DNA of 64,000 nucleotides from Pontibacillus yanchengensis. Its GTDB lineage: Bacteria; Bacillota; Bacilli; Bacillales; BH030062. The position numbers and the translations under genes were made by a program. The stretch spans positions 124,001 to 188,000 of the forward strand of contig NZ_WMEU01000006.1 of the NCBI RefSeq assembly GCF_009856295.1. The letters are read 5' to 3'. Below are positions 63,728 to 64,000 of the stretch, one piece after another (positions within the stretch are counted from its first letter, which is position 1; the number at the start of each line of letters is the position of its first letter). The notes under the pieces were generated by a model that made no database searches, had not been told where the DNA came from, and saw only the letters and a list, made by a program, of their open reading frames with translations.

Positions 63728-64000
63728 ATGTCTCGGAAGTTTATGCTCATGATTGTGCTAATTCCCTTTATACTAACAGGGTGCTTGTATCCTGATGAAA
63801 ATTTAACGAAAAATCAGGTGCCAAATACAGTTCAACTACAATCGATGCAGACAGCAATTGACCAATTTAAGGAGAGCCATCCATATGAGCTTCCTATAAA
63901 GAACAGAGAAAAGGAAACACCGGTTTTTCAAAAGTATCCAATTGATTTTAGTCGTTTAAAAGAAGCTAATATACTTGCGGAAGCACCAGGGAATTCATTT
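63728..64000 (+). CDS. yphF: YphF-like lipoprotein, N-terminal part (3' truncated by window)
   Basis: First 91 codons of a secreted lipoprotein. A short signal peptide ends in lipobox LTGC (Cys19), followed by a polar mature part (YPDENLTKNQVPNTVQLQSM). GGAGGAA precedes the ATG. Location after yphE matches yphF of B. subtilis. The remainder lies beyond the window. Confidence 0.82.
   Translation, partial: MSRKFMLMIVLIPFILTGCLYPDENLTKNQVPNTVQLQSMQTAIDQFKESHPYELPIKNREKETPVFQKYPIDFSRLKEANILAEAPGNSF

Overview
The window is about 64 kb of low-GC chromosome from an endospore-forming Bacillaceae. Gene order follows the Bacillus subtilis segment from xerD (ripX) and drm to gpsA and yphF closely. Sequence flavour suggests a moderately halophilic relative (Pontibacillus, Halobacillus, Virgibacillus or Oceanobacillus type), but genus cannot be fixed from the sequence alone. 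There are no rRNA or tRNA genes, insertion sequences, phage genes or CRISPR arrays. The region is core chromosome punctuated by non-coding repeats.

Layout. 1-3.6 kb: end of xerD and a nucleoside catabolism operon (deoB, pupG, pdp). 4.2-13 kb: sporulation block dacF, spoIIAA-spoIIAB-sigF and the seven-gene spoVA operon, with candidate sigma-F, sigma-H and sigma-G promoters in front of the three units. 13-17 kb: lysA, ppiB, an M50 peptidase, two mini membrane proteins, an orphan ribT, a DUF309 gene and a YjcZ-type mini gene. 17-24 kb: scpA-scpB, an unrecognised gene, ypuI, a long superoxide dismutase, dacB-spmA-spmB. 24-31 kb: rluB and resA-resB-resC / resD-resE for cytochrome c maturation and redox signalling. 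31-32.5 kb: a cobalamin riboswitch controlling a DUF4430 lipoprotein and an ECF S-component. 32.7-35 kb: sigX-rsiX behind a candidate autoregulatory promoter. 35-45 kb: ppa, an XRE regulator, fer, ypbB-recS-ypbD-ypbE, cotJABC, a CBS-domain protein, a CarH/LitR-type B12 photoreceptor regulator and mecB. 45-64 kb: ddl, gudB, ypdA, ansA, prsW, sleB-ypeB, motI (ypfA), ypfB, cmk-plsC-ypfD-fni, ypzI, yphA-YIEGIA cluster, der-gpsA, a spoVIF-like gene, yphE and the start of yphF.

Sporulation dominates: commitment (sigF and its switch), dipicolinate channel (spoVA), cortex synthesis and hydrolysis (dacF, dacB, spmA, spmB, sleB, ypeB), coat (cotJ) and several small spore-associated genes.

The least ordinary content is: (i) a family of roughly 0.35-0.65 kb terminally inverted, strongly hairpinned intergenic repeats with four copies here (called R1); (ii) a second interspersed repeat family (R2), one fragment of which sits inside the B12-riboswitch leader; (iii) a candidate branched RNA ending in a terminator after spmB; (iv) a predicted B12-dependent light sensor; (v) a riboswitch-controlled two-gene B12 uptake module whose lipoprotein carries the fold related to animal transcobalamin; (vi) an anti-sigma-X factor with about 200 residues of low-complexity linker.
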